Assembly: GCA_013396525.1 (NCBI GenBank)
Contig: VWYX01000772.1
Coordinates: forward strand, 1 to 64,000
Direction: 5' to 3'
Source: Chaetorhynchus papuensis
Taxonomy: Eukaryota; Chordata; Aves; Passeriformes; Rhipiduridae
DNA length: 64,000 bases
This document shows, piece after piece, positions 36,652 through 48,895 of this stretch. Both the position numbers and the translations under genes were made by a program. A model generated the notes under the pieces. That model saw only the letters and a program-made list of their open reading frames with translations, was not told the origin of the DNA and searched no databases. Each line of letters begins with the position of its first letter. Position 1 is the stretch's first letter.

Positions 36652-37081
36652 ATGGGGCTGCGGCTGCAGCTGCCGCTCCGGCCCGGGACGGGCGCCCTCC
36701 CGCCGGCTCCCGGGCGGCCGCGGCCCCGCCTGCGGGGCGGGGCGGGCGCTGCTGGGCCCGGCGGCCGCGGGGCNNNNNNNNNNNNNNNNNNNNNNNNNNN
36801 NNNNNNNNNNNNNNNNNNNNNNNNNNNNNNNNNNNNNNNNNNNNNNNNNNNNNNNNNNNNNNNNNNNNNNNNNNNNNNNNNNNNNNNNNNNNNNNNNNNN
36901 NNNNNNNNNNNNNNNNNNNNNNNNNNNNNNNNNNNGGCCCCGCTTGCCGCGGCCCCGCCGGCCCGGGCGGGGGACGAGCCGCTCCTCAGGGGCATCTTCG
37001 AGATCGGCAAGAGGAGCTGCGACGTGGTGCTGAGCTCCCGGCGGCTCCGCTGGAGCCCCATCCTGCCCGAGAGCCCCACAG
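36652..37081 (+). CDS. CERKL: CERKL exon 1 (start uncertain, contains gap)
   Basis: Exon 1 of ceramide kinase-like protein, a diacylglycerol-kinase-family relative whose loss causes retinal degeneration in people and whose kinase activity has not been demonstrated. After the gap the frame reads through LLRGIFEIG, SCDVVLS and LRW, which match the start of the PH-like region of mammalian CERKL, then ends at donor ACAG|GTGGGA with the codon split after its first base. The ATG at 36652 has a strong context (A at -3, G at +4) and is in frame through the gap. However, it would make exon 1 about 143 codons, against about 80 in the human protein as I recall it, and its residues do not resemble the human N-terminus. 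The true start may lie inside the gap. Sequence from 36936 onward is secure. Confidence 0.8.
36774..36935. other. Assembly gap (162 N)
   Basis: 162 consecutive N inside CERKL exon 1. The surrounding sequence is extremely GC-rich, a common cause of drop-out in avian assemblies. The length is a multiple of 3, so the reading frame on both sides agrees, but the true gap length is unknown. Confidence 0.99.
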
Positions 37082-37771
37082 GTGGGACGGGGCAGGGGGT
37101 GTCAGCCCCGGGCCGGGCCCGGGCTGAGCCGCTGCCGCCGGGAGCGGGCGGCGCGCGGGGAGAGGCGGCCGGGGGCTCTCCGGGCAGGCGGGGCAGAGTC
37201 ACCCTAAACCGGGATGGCAGTAAAGTGCTTAAGGGCAGTGCTGTCAGGCACATCTGTTCCCTTGGAGGGTACTTTGCTGTCTGAAAAGAAAAAAAAATTG
37301 TTCATAACGCATTGAGTGTCTTGTACCTGAACCAACTCTCTCTGGCAAGAGCCTTGTCTTCTCGGTGGGTCATACGAAAAGGACAGAAGGTAGAGGGGAT
37401 GTTTTTATGGCCTCTTAGCCCCAGGCAGAGCCGTAAGAGGATTTGATTTTGTTTCTGCGGCATCAACTTTTTCCGGCTTACACTCTTTGGCAGGTACATA
37501 AACCAGAGCACAGAGAGTATGGTTTTGTGGGATGCGCCTGAGTTTTGTGGTGAGGCTTCTGTTACAGGTCGTCGTTGCTCTGTGGTGCTCACATGGCAAC
37601 ACGCTGAGAAAGTGTGCTTAAAGGATTTGATCAAGTGAAACAAATTATACACAAAAGTTTAAGAAGCCAAGGAATGCTGCTTGAACGTCTCCAAATAGAT
37701 ATTTTTCTCCTAGAAACTGTGTAAACATATTCGTAGTTTTAAAACTGTGTACACACTCCTAAAGGTGCTTG

Positions 37772-37799
37772 TTTATTTCCATGAGGTCATGGAAATAAA
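37772..37799. repeat. Perfect inverted repeat, 13-bp arms
   Basis: TTTATTTCCATGA (37772-37784) and TCATGGAAATAAA (37787-37799) are exact reverse complements separated by GG. A 9-bp direct repeat GCGATTACA follows at 37800-37808 and 37809-37817. It lies about 690 bp into CERKL intron 1. Confidence 0.9.
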
Positions 37800-40694
37800 G
37801 CGATTACAGCGATTACATGAAGGAGAAATCAAAGTTGTATTCAGGAATGCAGTTTCCAGGCAGCGCGTTTGCCTTCTGGGATGGCATGGTTAGCTTGTCC
37901 AGGCTTAAAATACCAGGTTTATTTTATAAGTGCATTGGACAGAACGTAGAAGTTCATACAGGTAAGATCTCGCAGCCATAGAGTTAGCATTGAGAGAAGC
38001 AAAGAAGTAGTCAGAGGCTCACAGATGAAGTCATTATGGTTCATTTCATGTGACCATGTTGGGATACCAGAGCTACCGAAATTGAACAAATACACAGTCA
38101 AGCCCTGCTATTGACTCCTCTCCTCTAAATAGTGTAACCGTGTTAATGCAGTGCTGTAAATACCTGCTTTTCAGCAGGACCGCCGAGTTCTGGTCACCCC
38201 TGCACCTGGTGTGGATGCACAGTCCTTCCTCTTGGGGAGCCAGGCTGGGTGCCTTGAGTATAATGCTGTTACTCAGTGCTGAAGGTTCTCTTCCTTCCCA
38301 TTTGGGATTAACTACACGTCTCTGTGTATGTGATCTGTAATGTGATTTATTAATTATTTAGTTCTGTGTGTGGAGCTCTAATATGAGTGCCACTTTATGT
38401 TCTGCCTCCTTTAATGTAGATTGAATTGCTGTATATCAGGAACTAGGGTCTATGATTGTCCTGAAATTGTCATCAGTGAAGGATTTTAAGTGCAGACAGG
38501 TAGAATAAATTTTGGTGTATATTGCTCCATGCTTCCAGAGACGGGGAGTATATTCTGTGGTTTGGGATTTCTGTATGTGTGCGTTTGGCTTTTTTTGTTT
38601 TGTTTGGCTGGTTTGGTTTGCTTGTTTTCCTAGGAAAAATGCATCCCCCTCAGCTGCTACTTTGTGTAAGAGTTTTTCATCTTCATGTTACTCATACGGA
38701 CATCAGAAACTTTTCGTAGTTCCTGAAAGGTAATGAAGTATGCAGTGCCTAAAGTCAGACCTGTAGCAGATGGCAGGACTTCAGGAGTCTTATGGAAAGC
38801 AGCACTGACAAGCTGCTGCCAATTGTATCAGGATTTGGGCTTTTACTGCACATGTATTAAATATATGCTGAAACTTCTTTCTCTGACAATTTGGTTTTAT
38901 ACTATGTGGCATTGAGCTGCTGAATAGTTTCATTTTTGAGAGGCTGCAGTTGCAGCAGTCAAACGTGGATTCTGGAGCTTGAATGTTTTTTCTCTCCCTC
39001 ATTCTTGGCTCCCAGTAGCATTTACCCTGGGGTGTTCTGTACTGGTGCTGGGAGGAGCCATCTGTGGCAGAGTCTCATTCGTAGATAAGTACAGCAGGGC
39101 AGTGTTCAGAGATGGCTGACGGCTCTCTGGACACGTCTTTCCACTGGGATTTGGCTTATGCATGCTTTCTCCAACCCAAAAGCTTCATAGTGTAGTTTGC
39201 CTTAGGCTCTAAGAGGTCAAGCCAGGTCTTCACGCTTTGCAAGTACTGCTCAATGTCTCTTGCTTGGACTTGTATGTGGCAATTCTTCCTGTTTTAGGAA
39301 AAGGCCTTCCTTCTGTGGCAATTGCTGCAGTCTATCAAAATCAGAGAACTCTAAGGTAGTTGCTTTCTTCCCTCCCATCCCCTATAGTTCTCCAAATGAA
39401 TTCCTGTCTTGCTGAGGTTGTCATTTGTCATCCACAGTTCTGTGGTTCCTATTGTTTGTTCTTACACGTGGTAGTTTGTGCAGCCTTGGCTTCTCCAGAT
39501 TCTGCCAGAGCTCAAAATCCCAGCTCAAAGCTCCCGAGCAGGTGACATCTGCTGTGCCTGGGCCCAGTTGTGTGACAGTGATGTGTGTGGAGTTCTGCCC
39601 CACTGCACTGTTCCTGTGGGGCTCCAGGCAGCCTGATTATCAGGAGGACTTCCTTCTTTACCCTGTGCTGGATTTCTGCAGCTTCTGTCTCCGACAGTTT
39701 TTGGCTGCCCATGCTTGCTGATGATTTTTAATGGCTTCCTTTGTTCTTCACTCTCCAGGAAAGTTCTTCCCTCTTAGATAAGCACGACCCATTACGAATT
39801 TTGTGTGTTCTTTATTATGACAAAGCTTATGGCGGAAGTGAGGCTTGGGACGGCAACTGGATGTCAGGTGGGAATATGGGAAAGTGTTTGGCACAGCTCA
39901 GCTGCCCCCTTGGAAAGGCTGCAGCTACAGCCTGGGTGTGCAGCTCAGCTGAGCCTTTTCTCCTCATGGAGGCAGAATCCCTCTGGTTGCTTGCTTGTAG
40001 CAGTGCACTGGGTGCCTCGATGAGAAGCAGAGCTCACAGTCAGTAGTTGCCAGTTTTTTCTCTAGCTTCTTTCTGTGTGGCTTTCCTATGTTATAAATAT
40101 AATAATGGAAATTAACAAAAAGGCAAGACTTCTCTCTCTGTTAATAATCCAGCCCTGAACTGTGGAGATTCTCGTTTTAGCAGAGAAAGCTATCTTAAGT
40201 ACAGATTTGAATATTATATGTGATTTTTACAAGTTCCCAGAAGATCATTTGTATCCTCTTTATGCATATGGCTTTTTTTTGTTGTTAAATAAAGACTTTA
40301 ATTCTGATTTTTTTTTAAGCCTCCAGCGTGTTTTTAAAGATTGGCCCAGAGTTTCCCGATTAACAATAATTGCAGTTTTTCAGCAGATTTCTGTCAGGTA
40401 GGAAGTGTAACGAAAATGGCACTTGCCTGGTGCTTTATCAGTATGTGAAGTCTGGAGGATTTTGATCATTATGAAAAACTTTATCAGTGTAGTTTCTTGT
40501 GGGTGTAGGGTACTAAGCTGAATAGTACATGGAGTTATTCTCTGACTGACGGCTTGCAAGCTGGACTGACTATTTGGATAATCATAGTAATAATTGGGAT
40601 AAACTTGCTTTTTAAGTATAGGTAATTGAACATAATTTCTAAATTAATTAACCAACAAGAAAATAAGATCTTGGAGCAATCCAGCGGTGATTGT

Positions 40695-40765
40695 AATATT
40701 GAATATATATTTCATAATGAATAAAATAAAAATATTGAATATATCTTTTCATAATGAAGTAAAAC
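40695..40765. repeat. 36-bp tandem duplication, AT-rich
   Basis: Two copies of an AT-rich unit (AATATTGAATATAT...TTTCATAATGAA) with period about 36 bp, differing at a few sites. Simple local duplication in CERKL intron 1. Confidence 0.75.
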
Positions 40766-42492
40766 AAATCAATATGTTTTTTAAGCATACTATTCTTATC
40801 TACAGTATGCTATAGTTCTTGTTGATATTCATCTAAAATATAGATTTGTAGATTTTCTATGTAAGTGCAGCAATAAGGAAAAAGAATCACTAATGTATTT
40901 CAACAGTGAAAGAGTCAGCAGTAAAGGACTTAAAATTAATTCCGAGTGCATAGTGGCCTGTTGCCAAGGCTATTTAGGAACAGATGTGGGTGAAATAGAT
41001 ACCAATAGTCTGTTTGGGATCTCTAAAGTAAGACATCTGTCAGTCTATCGGTCAGTCAGGAATAATGGAAATGGAAACTGGCTGTTGCAAAATACTGAAG
41101 TTCCAAGAGGACCAAATTCGAAGCTTTTGATTCTACTTCCGACATGCAGAGAACATATATTCTCTAAGTGGCTTATCTAGTGTCCAAACAGAAAAACTAT
41201 TTTTTATTTATATTTAAACTTCTAAGGAAGACACATAAAAATAAATATTATGAAGTGTATCTGAAAGTGAGGTGTTTGTGTGCCACATTAATATATGGCT
41301 TTAACATGTAAATTGAAGGAGGAAAGCATGCAGTTTTAAACAATCAAATCTTTTTCCAGGGAGTCCGTAAAATTAATGTCTTTTAGAAAAATGCTGCATG
41401 AAGCTGCAAAATAATTTATTAATCTAGAATTTATTGTGGAAATTGAAAAATATTTATGGAACTAGAATGCACTAATTAAAGGAGTCTTAGAACTTGTTCT
41501 TTATTTCAGGGGACTTTAAAACATAATATCTTGACTGTCTGTGTGGTTTTTTTTCCTTTATATGAAGATCAGTTCGTGTGTTTGTGGCAACTTAAATTGT
41601 TTCACACTTTCTGTTTATTCTTGTATTTCACACATTTATGCACCTCTTTGCTTTCATTGAAAGGGGCTGACATACCCTGGATATCTAATAGAGCCTTTTC
41701 TATGCACTTTAGTTCTCTACCTCCAAAGAGAGAGATCAGATATTTAAATCTTTGTTCCAGAAAAAAGGTTTCTGTGCTAGGTCTTGCAAATTATATTTGC
41801 GTGTTCAGGTTTGCACACACATTAAGTGCTGCCTGTGTTAGTGAGCTGGATTCTGATGCTGTGGGAATTTGAAATAAAAGGATTTATTTAGCTTTCATAG
41901 GAAGTCACCCTTCCTCATGGCCTTTTCTTTTTAATGCAAAACTTTCTGTTGATGATACTGCAGTTTGTGTTATCTTAAAGTTGTTGTAGGCCATAAACTC
42001 AGCAAGTTTTAGGCTTGGGTAAAGGTGATGGGTTTTGTTTGTGTGGCTGGGTTTTTTTTCTTTGTTGTTCCTGTTGCACTGTGTAATAATTCAGTCTTTG
42101 CCATGCTCTGATATTACAGATAAGGCGATGTTTTGCTTTATTCCTCTCCTCTTCCTGCCCGGGGAGTGAGGATGGTGCCTGGCTGGGTGCTTGGCACATT
42201 AAGCATCATTGGGCAGCTGGCACACCAGGAGCAAGCCAGGCGTAGCTGGTGCTGGTTTTTGGCCGCTGAGCAGGTGGATTGAAGAAAGATGGGTGGGAAT
42301 CAGGGGGCAATCAAGTGTGCTGTGGTGGGGGTGAGCTGATACAGTGTGGGAGTGCAAGGGTGTTGGTGCAGTGCCCTGGGAGGGTGGGAGGGATCTGTGG
42401 GTACTGTGGAGAGGGGTCTGAGTGAATGGAGGGGACCCTGGAGCTGTTGCTGCGCAGACAGGGAGATGTGCAGGGTGATGCTGTAGTGTGAG

Positions 42493-42515
42493 GTGTGTGT
42501 GTGTGTGTGTGTGTG
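42493..42515 (+). repeat. GT microsatellite
   Basis: Uninterrupted GT repeat, about 11.5 units, within a G-rich, GT-rich stretch (about 42290-42540). The complementary CA-rich strand accounts for the two Thr/His-rich open frames on the - strand. Confidence 0.95.
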
Positions 42516-45500
42516 AGATACAGGGTGGGGGAATCGCTGGAGAGTCACAGGACGCATAATAAGGGGATGAGGAGTAGAATCCAAATTTGTTCAAAAAAAA
42601 AGTTATCAAGGTTCCTTAATTTTCTTGTTCACAGAGCAATTGACAGCTCTTGACTGTGCCTTTAGGGCAAAGGTCTGCAAGAGTCAGTTGATGGTCTTGC
42701 TTATATAGCATGATGGAGAGAATCCAAATTAAAAAAAAGTTGATATGCTAACCAATCTTTGATGCCCATGCTAGTGGTATTTTCATATCCACAATAGTGC
42801 TGTACCAGAGTCCCTTTCTCAGTGTAAATTAATGTTCTTTTTAAAGCATTAAAGCGTATGCAGTCAAATCCCTTATCTGTGTAGAAATCTCATATCTCAG
42901 TTTCTTAATTACCCTGGTTTTTGGCCCGTGAGGAACGCTAATTTTTTTAACCCCTCTTTCAGATTCTAGATACTGTTACATTCTTTCTTTGATTGTCATT
43001 TTACCATATCATCCCTGAATCTGTATCCCTCTGTTATCCACCGTTGTCTTTTTCTATTGCATCAAGTGTTGCCAGCTTATCTCGATTTTAAAGTGTGGTT
43101 AATTGGAAAATGCATGGGTTTTTTTTTTTTTTACAGTTGCAAAATAGAAATAAAAGCCGGACAATCTGTCATCTGCTCTTGTTGGAATTAATAGAACTAA
43201 ACTTAGAAAAACAATTTTCCTCTCCTTGTAAATGTCTTGCTAACTATGTATGTTACAGAAGCAGCAGGTAAATAATAGACACTGTTGTAATTATGCAAAA
43301 CCCAAACAAACAGGTATTGGATAGAAGAAATCCCTTTTTATTTGCTGTTTCATTTAGGTATGTCTGGCTATATTACGCACATTTTTCTTCAATACGTGCA
43401 GTACTCTGAAGATATTTTTATCCTACTAAGGCAATGTATGAACAAGCTTAAATGGGTGAAAATCTGAGAATGTACCCTGAAGATCTGTGTAGTCTGTGTA
43501 CCTTAACATTAGTGGGCTGTGGAACTAATGTTTTCCTTTCAGGGAAATCAGTGGCCCTGGTTTTTATGACTTATGTTGTAACAGTATGTGCAGACAAAAA
43601 CCCATAATGTGTTGAGTATCTGATACATGTATTACCATACTGCCATAAGGAACTGCTATTATGTTAGACACCAACTGATTTCGTGATAGTGTTGGATTTC
43701 TCTCACATATGCTTATGTTTTTGTACAGATGATCCTTTAGGAACATCTGCTAGTTTTGTGGTGGTATCTGCTGTTTCCTTTCAAAATGTGACCTTTTTGT
43801 CATTTAGTACTGTGACTGCTGCAGAATTGTGTTTTGCCGGGATCCTCTTCTAAATTGATTCCTGTCTCATAGACATTAACTGTCAATTTTTTGGGTTGTG
43901 ATTTTTTTTTTTTTAATTTTTTTAACTGCTGACTTGAAATAAATGACTAGAACATCTTCCTTTCAATTGTTCAGGTTGTTTCAAAAATACTTCCTGTCTG
44001 TGGACTAAAGGTGTGGATGGTTCGTCTCAAACTATTTCACTAGGGAAGATGTTTTGGAACTCTTCTGTTGCAATTTAGGAACCTTTCCCCCTTCAGCTGG
44101 AGAGCAGATTTGAACAGTGAAACCAGGTGTTGTAAAAAAACATGGATATTTTAGGCCAGTATATTCATGTGGGCCTTGATGTCTGGCAGCCTACCTGTAA
44201 GGGATTTGAAGAAAGACAGTTCACTTCTTAGGTTTAAGGTCTGCAACTTCCTCCTTCCCCGACTTCTCACTTAGTTGTCATAGGAATATATTAAATTGCT
44301 GACAACAATTTTTTCAATGACTTGGTTTAACTCACAGTTCTCTGGTCTAACGTGTGGCTATTTCTTGCTTGTGTGTTGCAAGTTTAAACAAATGCTCAAT
44401 TCATTAACAGAATTCAGTGCTAAACTCTGAATTTCCTGGCTTTTGCCTGTTTGAGCAACGTCAGATGGTGGTTGGTTGGATGCTTTTCAGTACTGAATAG
44501 TTGCTGTAGTTGTCAGTTTATTTGAACTGTGACAATATATCTGTTCTGTCAGTCCATACACTCAAGTGAATATAGGAAAGTATTCTTTGTGAGGCTCTGA
44601 AAATGCAAAGCAACAGATGTTATGTACTGCACAATTGTAGGTATCCTGGAAACAGATCTTTACACAGTGCAGGCAGTCTTGGAAAAACAAAATTTGACAC
44701 GTGAGTGATCAAGTTAAGGGTAACGGCAATAAATCCTTACCACTAAATATAATGCTGTTTTGCATGTACTGGTCTGAGTTTGGGTAATTAAATGCTCATT
44801 GTTATATTACCCTCCTGTCATTTGACAGAAGTTGAAAAATTATCTGGTAGTTTTATTTTTCTGTGTTGCTTTAGTACGGCATAGTAGAAATAGAATAAGT
44901 ATTCTCACTTAAAAATTACATATGAGAATGACTTTTGAAAAAAAGCCTGTGTAATTCTTAGGAGTGAAAATTCTTGTAAATAAATTGCTAACTATAAATA
45001 GAAAAAAATTCAAGATAACTTGCCGGGTTTCTGTATGAAAATAGCACGTCTTTGCCTGGCTGCTCTGTTGACTGTTCTGAAGATGGTTCAAAATGAGATT
45101 ACTCCTGTCCAAGTCCTCTCCCTGCTCTCCTGTTTGTTGCATGGCCTTTTGGAGACTTGTGAAGCATCTCTGTCAAGAAAGGTACTGAAAGATTTCACAC
45201 TTGGATGGTTTTGGGTTTCCCAAAGGCCTGCTCTGTCACATCTATGCAATTTAACTTGGAGTGAGGTGATTAGCTAGGGATCAAAATTATCATAGTGCCA
45301 GTGAATAATACACTAACAGTTAGATGGCTATAGATGGTGGTAACCCATGTCAACATCAAACTTTGAACAGATTTGTGGTTTCATTCAGTGAATTCTGCAG
45401 CTGACGCATTCCCGGGTAAACCTAAGTGTATTGTTTGTTACCATGATTGGGAAAAGATTGTATGTAGGTGTCTGGTTTTAATTTTGTATTGTTTTTATTA

Positions 45501-46289
45501 AAGGAAAAAGAGTACTCTGAGTATTTCATGTCAAATGTAATGTTTCTTGGTCACTTGACTGCAACACACTCATTAAACAAGGCTGGTAGTAACTAGAGTT
45601 GGCTTGGAAAACAATGCTTAGCAGAAAAAAGAGTACCCGATAAATGTTTGTTTCTTTTTTTAACTAGTACAAATGAAAATTAAATAAGAGGTGTTTTTTT
45701 TTTAGCATTTACATTTGTTGAGTAGTTAATTATTTTAAATATGAGGGAAACAAGCAGGTGGTGATTTTGAAATTTCGTTCCTAGGTCTCACTTGTTTTAT
45801 GGAAACCATTTGGGGAAGGTACACGCAGAAATTCAGTACTGAACTTACAATGATTTATATGTGTATGAATGTTTGTCTTGCTTAAGGCAGATACTGCTTT
45901 TTTTCATTAGCATTTAGCAATGCTGATTTTATGTGGGAGCAAAGTAATAAGGCAAGTTCTTTCCTACAGCACAACTTCAGAGCCATGGCAGTTTTACGGA
46001 TTTGACCAGGCAACGGGACAGCGAGTCTGAGAGTTGGAATAATTACACATGGTGTAATGTATTGATCTCTTATTTGAATGCCATCAGCTTGGAATAGAGA
46101 TCAGGAGCAGGAGCTATACCATTCCTAATGTGTATAATTATAGGTTTATCATGTGGAAAATGTCATCTGTCACTTAAACTGTTGTTAGGATTATTACGTT
46201 AAGGATAATTAGAACGTAAATAGAGACTAAAGCAGATGTTTGTATGCTCTATAAACCAGCAGTTATTTAACAATGTCTTGAATATTGTG

Positions 46290-46812
46290 TGCAGTTCTGG
46301 TGTTCTCAGCAAAGGTGATGTGGGGCGGGAGAAGGTTTGAGGGGTGACAATGGTTGAAGGCACATAATGGCTTCTGGATGAGAGTGGTGGACTAGGCTGG
46401 CACTTCTTGGTCTAAAAGGAAGGTTCTTGAGATGGGGCCTGGACAAAGTGGCAGTTTTGCAACATCAGAAATATGGTGCTTCTAAGAAGCTAAGAAGAAC
46501 CAGGCTGAAAACCAAATGAATAGCTAAGAGAATTGTAAAACTTACTGCCAAAGGATTGTTAATGCTAAAAGATTTTGTGGATTCGGATGGAGATGGAAGG
46601 CATCATTTGAGTTCTGTTAAATGTGTAGAAACCACAGTCAGTTCAGGGTGTCCCAAATGAAAACAGGTGGGGAATGGAAATGTACTAGTGGGAAACAGAA
46701 TGAATGCTTCCTTTATTCCTCCTCTTCTCTTAGCATCTGCTTATGGCTATGATTTGATATAAGATACTGGGACAGATGGACGTTTGCTCTGTCCTGGTAT
46801 TGCTGGTCTTAC
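46290..46812 (+). mobile_element. Ancient CR1-like LINE remnant (3' end)
   Basis: The right end reads ATACTGGGACAGATGGACG, then TTTGCTCTGTCCTGGTATTGCTGGTCTTACAT, a diverged form of the conserved old-CR1 3' terminus ('atactgggctagatggacctttggtctgacccagtat...cttat'). Weaker resemblance upstream (TTGTGTGCAGTTCTGG near 46285-46300, GGCCTGGACAAAGTGG near 46437) fits the same family, so the left boundary is approximate. No coding capacity remains. Confidence 0.75.
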
Positions 46813-48770
46813 ATACCAGAAACCAGTCAAATTATATTTAAATGATATTTTGAGTAAAAGCACACACATCGCTAGTCTGTAATTCCACCTGTGTCTGCAG
46901 TGCCAAGCAAGATTTAATGATAAAATTTGAATTTCAGTTTGCCTAGCCTCCCATTTGCAAGGTACTTATTTTTATTGGTGGAACAATACAGTTTAAAGAA
47001 TGCATTCTCTTTGTCTGAAAATATACCAAGGGGTTAATTTTATTGAACGTTGGTTAAGAATTACAGTGCAGTAGCAGACTTTATAGGAGACCTGAATTTC
47101 TTAGCCATAATTCCCTTGAAAATATTGTTCATATGAGTGCTTATAATTATTATAATCTTGATTTTTTTTAATATATTTATTTTTGTTGTGGAGAAAGGAA
47201 GTTAAATTCCAAAGACATAGTTAGACTTGTATAGGGTAAGAGTCTGAAACCATTGTGAATGATTTAATTTGATCAGCCTCAAAATAAGGAAAAAGTGTAG
47301 CTTCAATATGCTTTGCTGGTTTTTCCATAAATATATTTGAGAAGATTTCTGACATTCACAGAAGACAACCCTTAATATGAAACATCCATTTCCATTTGTT
47401 ATGTCAGCATCTTAAAGATGTGTGCCAAGGTATCAGTACTGATTATTTCTTGAACACAGGTGGTGATAATTTTCTGGCACTAATTCACTTCATGGCTAAG
47501 TCAAAGATTGTTGTGTGATTTGTAATGCGTGGCTGGGTATGTGTGGAAACTAATATTTGTTAAATTTACTTTTAAATGAGCAAAATAGGTTTAGTATTGT
47601 GATAGAGGAAAATTTACATGCAGTAGTACCAACAACACACTGTGCAGGTGCATGCTGGATGGAGAGTTTGGAGATTTATCTCTTTGTTGCTGTGTGGGTG
47701 CTCTGAACTGGAGTTGCTCTCTGACCCTGCAACCATATGCAGGATGCTGTGAATAAAATTCATAGGATCTGCAAGTGAGATATTTACTTCAACCTCGTGG
47801 TGGTAATCCATGTACATATGGGTGTAATGCTAGCATTCAAAGGGTTTTGGGGACTAAAAATTTGTGTGTATTATGGGAGATTTGAAGTGCATCTTTGTCA
47901 TCGCACACAATTATTCAGCAGTGAAAACTGATCAGAAACCAGCTTGTTTGGGTTTTTTGGGATTTTTTGATCAGTAACCTTTCTGTTTGATTTTAGTACT
48001 TAGTACTGGGATTAGGAATGGATATGTAAATGTCATTTGTAGGTGCAGTTACCATACTGGAGGTAAGAGAAGTTGGTGGTAGATGTCAAAGAACTTACTT
48101 GAAGTGCAGAGGAGATGCTTGTTTGGAGTGGTTGGTGCATGCCAGGATGTAAAGCAGACATTGTGGAGCATTTTGGGGTGGGTTTTTTTGGAGGATTTTT
48201 TTGAGAAGTGGCTCTGTTTTAAAGCAGTTGATCAGCCTGTCAGAAAATAAGTAGGTTTCTGTATATAGATTAATATACTAATGTAGTTTGATATAAAAGT
48301 GAAAATTATCTCTATATTTTATTTTGAATTTCATGGTACTTCGTGTTGACATTTTATTCATAAAGCATTTTATGAATTCTGCATCTTCTCTGAAATGCAT
48401 TAACTTACCTTACTTTATGCACAGGTTATGTCACAATTCAAAATGGAGATCTCCAGATTTTCGAGACTGTCATGAAAACCTCAAATAATGTTTTAAATGG
48501 CTCATTGCCATTTATCTGTATGACTTCTGAGTGGTATATCAGCATAAAATATTGAAACATCTCAAATGAATGGCTTCACCTGATAATTTTGAGTGTGTTT
48601 TGATTTTCAAAATAGCGTCGTATATGATTTTTTTTTTTATAGACTACGCAGATATTTCCTAGAATTATTTTCTCTGCTAAGCATTTTGTAGACTTTTTCG
48701 ATACGTCTTCAGTGTCTGATGCACACGGGCTGAAATTTAAATTAGCTTAAAGGCATTTATTATTTACAGT

Positions 48771-48895
48771 CGCCGTTTGACGTGGGTGCGGCGCAGTGTG
48801 TTCTGCTGCTCAGTGAAGTGAGCGTACCCCGAGCTCGGTGCGAACACACGGGCACAGGTGGGCGCCTCGGTGGCGGGCACCACGCAGGGAAACAC
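48771..48895. other. Small CpG-rich patch in CERKL intron 1
   Basis: About 14 CpG dinucleotides within about 125 bp, in an otherwise AT-rich, CpG-depleted intron. It has no recognisable exon, and its open frame (48838-49092) is not protein-like. It is either a protected regulatory element or a recently inserted GC-rich sequence. Confidence 0.55.

Larger units (their letters stand above)
36480..37200 (+). promoter_or_regulatory. CERKL: CERKL promoter CpG island
   Basis: Very GC-rich, CpG-dense sequence spanning CERKL exon 1 and its flank, with GC-box-like GGGGCGGGGCGGG near 36734-36746 and no TATA box. This is the usual arrangement for a broadly expressed CpG-island promoter. An assembly gap interrupts it. 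Confidence 0.7.

Noticed and set aside
36366..37253. 295-codon - strand open frame over CERKL exon 1
   Set aside because: It depends on reading through 162 N and on the GC-rich island. The + strand carries the recognisable CERKL exon.
42199..42609. 136-codon His/Thr/Pro-rich - strand open frame
   Set aside because: It is created by the GT microsatellite and adjacent GT-rich DNA read in antisense.
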